Assembly (NCBI RefSeq): GCF_000330505.1
Contig: NW_004443556.1
Location: forward strand, 286,579 to 297,185
Direction: 5' to 3'
Source: Entamoeba invadens IP1
Lineage: Eukaryota; Evosea; Mastigamoebida; Endamoebidae
Length of the DNA: 10,607 nucleotides
In this document: one piece after another, positions 9,076-10,607 of the stretch
Position numbering within the stretch: the first letter of the stretch is position 1
How the letters are laid out: every line of letters begins with the position of its first letter
Translations under genes and position numbers: made by a program
The notes under the pieces: model-generated
What the model saw: the letters and a program-made list of their open reading frames with translations, nothing else
Told to the model about the DNA's origin: nothing
The model's database searches: none

Positions 9076-9210
9076 ATTGGTTTGTTGGGGATTAGGTACG
9101 TCGGCGAGTTAAACCCCAAGGAAAATTCATAAATTATTATACCTATATGTTCTATTTTTATATCATATTTGTACTTTTTTCTATTAAATATTCTTATAAT
9201 TAACTAGAAT

Positions 9211-9324
9211 ACTATAGTAATATGTGTTACTATAGTCTTATTATAGTATTATTATAGTATTATAATAGTATTATAATAGTCTTATTATGGTATTATTATG
9301 GTATTACTATAGTAATATGAATTA
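9211..9324. repeat. Palindromic short tandem array of TATTATAGTAT-like units
   Basis: The array consists of about seven 10-13 base units based on TATTATAGTAT, TATAATAGTAT and TATTATGGTAT. Identical ACTATAGTAATATG blocks bracket it at 9211-9224 and 9306-9319. The left block forms a 10-bp hairpin with 9227-9236 (6-base loop). Units are largely self-complementary, so the array could form cruciforms. It lies between the TTAA-flanked element and the piggyBac-like pseudogene. Confidence 0.65.
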
Positions 9325-9349
9325 CTTTAGAAAGACAACACATCAATTC

Positions 9350-10420
9350 AAAACAAAACTCCAAATCGCTCTTATACATACAACGATGATTTCATGGTTC
9401 AACATTTCGTTTTGTCGGTGAGTTATATGTTGTTTTAGTGTGGTTATAGCCGTTGTTAGTATTTTATCATTGAATAACAGAATCGACTCATATTGTCTTC
9501 TGTAATATTACAACAAGATATGTTTCTTTGGAGGAGTCGGGTTTGGCTGTTATTTGACGAAATATTCATCGACAGTAGTGTCACCATCGTGAAATAAATT
9601 ACTTGGCAATGTGTCTTTAATTTGCTCTTGTTGTTATTGGCGGTATATTAATGCTGTCTGACTTTTCATTGGAGCTCTCCATTTTCCAATAAAAATTTTA
9701 TTAGCAACATATTTAATTTAAAGTGATCGATGTTATCAATATTGCCGTTGTTGTATTTTTCATATTGAATGTATTTTTTTGTTTTGATGCTTTGCCTAAT
9801 TTATGGGGCTTTTACTTTCAATTCAAAACAGTAGAAAACGACAATTTGAAAAGACAGTTTTTTAAGTAAATAATATAAATAATAATATAGTATATATTAT
9901 ATATAAATTTAAATTAATATAAAGAACGAATGCTGTATCGACACAACAATTGACAAACACTATAGGTACTTGATGTGTCAATGTGAACAACAGTTTTTGG
10001 CTACAATTTGAATGTTTGAGTTGTGTAATAGTTGCATTATCGATTCAGAAGAAAATGAATACCACTCCATCATCTCTTCAATTGTGTGTTCGTTTCTTGT
10101 TTTTGGATTGTCATACTTGGCTGTAGTGACTGTGCCAATAACTTCAGTTCTTGTCAAAGTGCTTAATATCGAAATACCAACACAACAAAGTTATATACAA
10201 CTTGTGGTTTAATTCTATTTATTGTATTTTTATAATTTTGTTTTTGGTTGGTTATATTATAAATTGATCAATAAAATATAAAAAAACATTTTTATTTTAT
10301 AAAACGGTCAATGATTTTTATAAAAAAGCTCGGTCTATACGTGACAACCATCATCATATAAATATTCAGGTTTACTTTATAAACTTCATCGCTTTGAAAT
10401 TTGAATTAGTAATGTTTATA
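9350..10420 (-). pseudogene. Decayed piggyBac-like transposase
   Basis: This is a broken coding region read from high to low coordinates. The best piece is an open stretch at 9981-10190 (70 codons, no start needed): VIGTVTTAKYDNPKTRNE, then IMQLLHNSNIQIVAKNCC. In piggyBac (IS4-like DDE_Tnp_1_7) proteins a GTVR..nR..P..RGE segment is followed by a W-x-D-N/K-x-x-V-x-x-x-S strand; here the order and spacing agree but several key residues are changed. Downstream, at 9717-9776 in the same frame, YEKYNNGNIDNIDHFKLN resembles the piggyBac YNxxMGGVDxxDQ motif. About 30 bases on, another frame reads GKWRAPMKSQTALIYRQ and continues with in-frame TAA stops to about 9360. A further piece lies at 10330-10410 in a third frame. 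The catalytic first acids were not found. Family assignment rests on these motifs only. The plus-strand frame at 10012-10212 is a shadow of this region. Confidence 0.5.
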
Positions 10421-10607
10421 AATTTAGTTATATTTTTAATTATAAATTATGGGATTACATTATTATATAGTATTGTATTATTAATAAATAACTAATAATT
10501 GTTTCAATAATTTATATTAAATTATTTTAGTTGTTTTAATTACATTTTATAATACTTTTTTTATTTGTATTGTTAAAAAATTATTGTTGACTTATTATAA
10601 TCTATTA
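10421..10607. other. AT-rich edge, no gene seen
   Basis: Almost entirely A and T on both strands. If the piggyBac-like pseudogene had an N-terminal part, it would lie here or beyond the window, but nothing recognisable remains. Confidence 0.4.

Larger units (their letters stand above)
6824..9108. mobile_element. Candidate non-autonomous TTAA-flanked transposon with piggyBac-like ends (2285 bp)
   Basis: Both ends abut TTAA (6820-6823 and 9109-9112). The tips are CTCGCC on the left and GGCGAG on the right; with the TTAA and one flanking base the inverted match is 11 bp. Inside them, a 17-bp inverted pair lies at 6828-6844 and 9072-9088 (16/17). It directly follows the left tip but is 14 bases from the right tip. 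Short tips, internal inverted repeats, unequal spacers and TTAA duplication are the known layout of piggyBac ends, though typical piggyBac tips start CCY and these start CTC. The interior is AT-rich with no intact gene, only scraps near 8063-8199. If correct, it would need a transposase supplied from elsewhere. Confidence 0.55.

Noticed and set aside
9211..9324. CRISPR-like array
   Set aside because: Units are short, AT-only and contiguous, with no unique spacers.
9414..9427. GTCGGTGAGTTATA, resembling the right tip of the TTAA element
   Set aside because: No TTAA follows, no internal repeat lies beside it, and it falls inside the pseudogene.
9481..9650. Reassigned stop codons (TAA as glutamine, as in ciliates), because TAA falls next to CAA/CAG in the piggyBac-like region
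   Set aside because: Frameshifts as well as stops are present there, and the long hAT frame uses a normal number of CAA/CAG codons with no internal TAA or TAG.
6781..9949. 14-base inverted match TTGTTGTGTCGATA at 6781-6794 and 9936-9949
   Set aside because: Similarity does not extend beyond the 14 bases, and a match of this length is expected by chance in a window with this composition.
10012..10212. Plus-strand frame of 66 codons with a hydrophobic middle that looks like a membrane segment
   Set aside because: The minus strand over the same bases is open for 70 codons and reads as a piggyBac-like protein, so this is its shadow.

Overview
The window looks like gene-poor, very AT-rich eukaryotic DNA made mostly of mobile-element material. 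It holds one long intronless reading frame, a hAT-type transposase on the minus strand. Its start region resembles the short-leader core promoter described for Entamoeba: an ATTCA initiator about 10 bases before the ATG and a TATTTAA-like box about 30 bases upstream. The hAT gene plus a decayed piggyBac-like coding region would fit a transposon-rich Entamoeba genome such as E. invadens, but the organism is inferred, not shown. There are no bacterial operons, ribosome binding sites, rRNA genes, convincing tRNA genes or CRISPR arrays.

Layout. Bases 1-531 are AT-rich, with a GC-richer hairpin island at 305-385. Bases 532-3242 (minus) are the hAT transposase. Its first 830 codons are open. The dimerisation tail continues in two further frames, each reached by one extra base in a homopolymer (805-812 or 823-829, then 626-631). 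Bases 3243-5282 are AT-rich non-coding sequence apart from a small GC-richer island at about 5010-5170. Bases 5283-6229 lie between inverted arms; the left arm is split by a 185-base insertion. Bases 6230-6819 are AT-rich.

Bases 6824-9108 form a candidate 2.3-kb non-autonomous transposon. It is flanked by TTAA on both sides, with 6-bp tips (CTCGCC/GGCGAG), 17-bp internal inverted repeats and unequal spacers. This end layout is known from piggyBac elements. Bases 9211-9324 are a palindromic short tandem array. Bases about 9350-10420 (minus) hold broken coding sequence with several piggyBac-like motifs.

The most interesting reading is that the TTAA-flanked element and the neighbouring piggyBac-like pseudogene are the non-autonomous and autonomous sides of one transposon system. 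No shared end sequence has been shown to link them. No intact host gene and no clearly new enzymatic system is visible.
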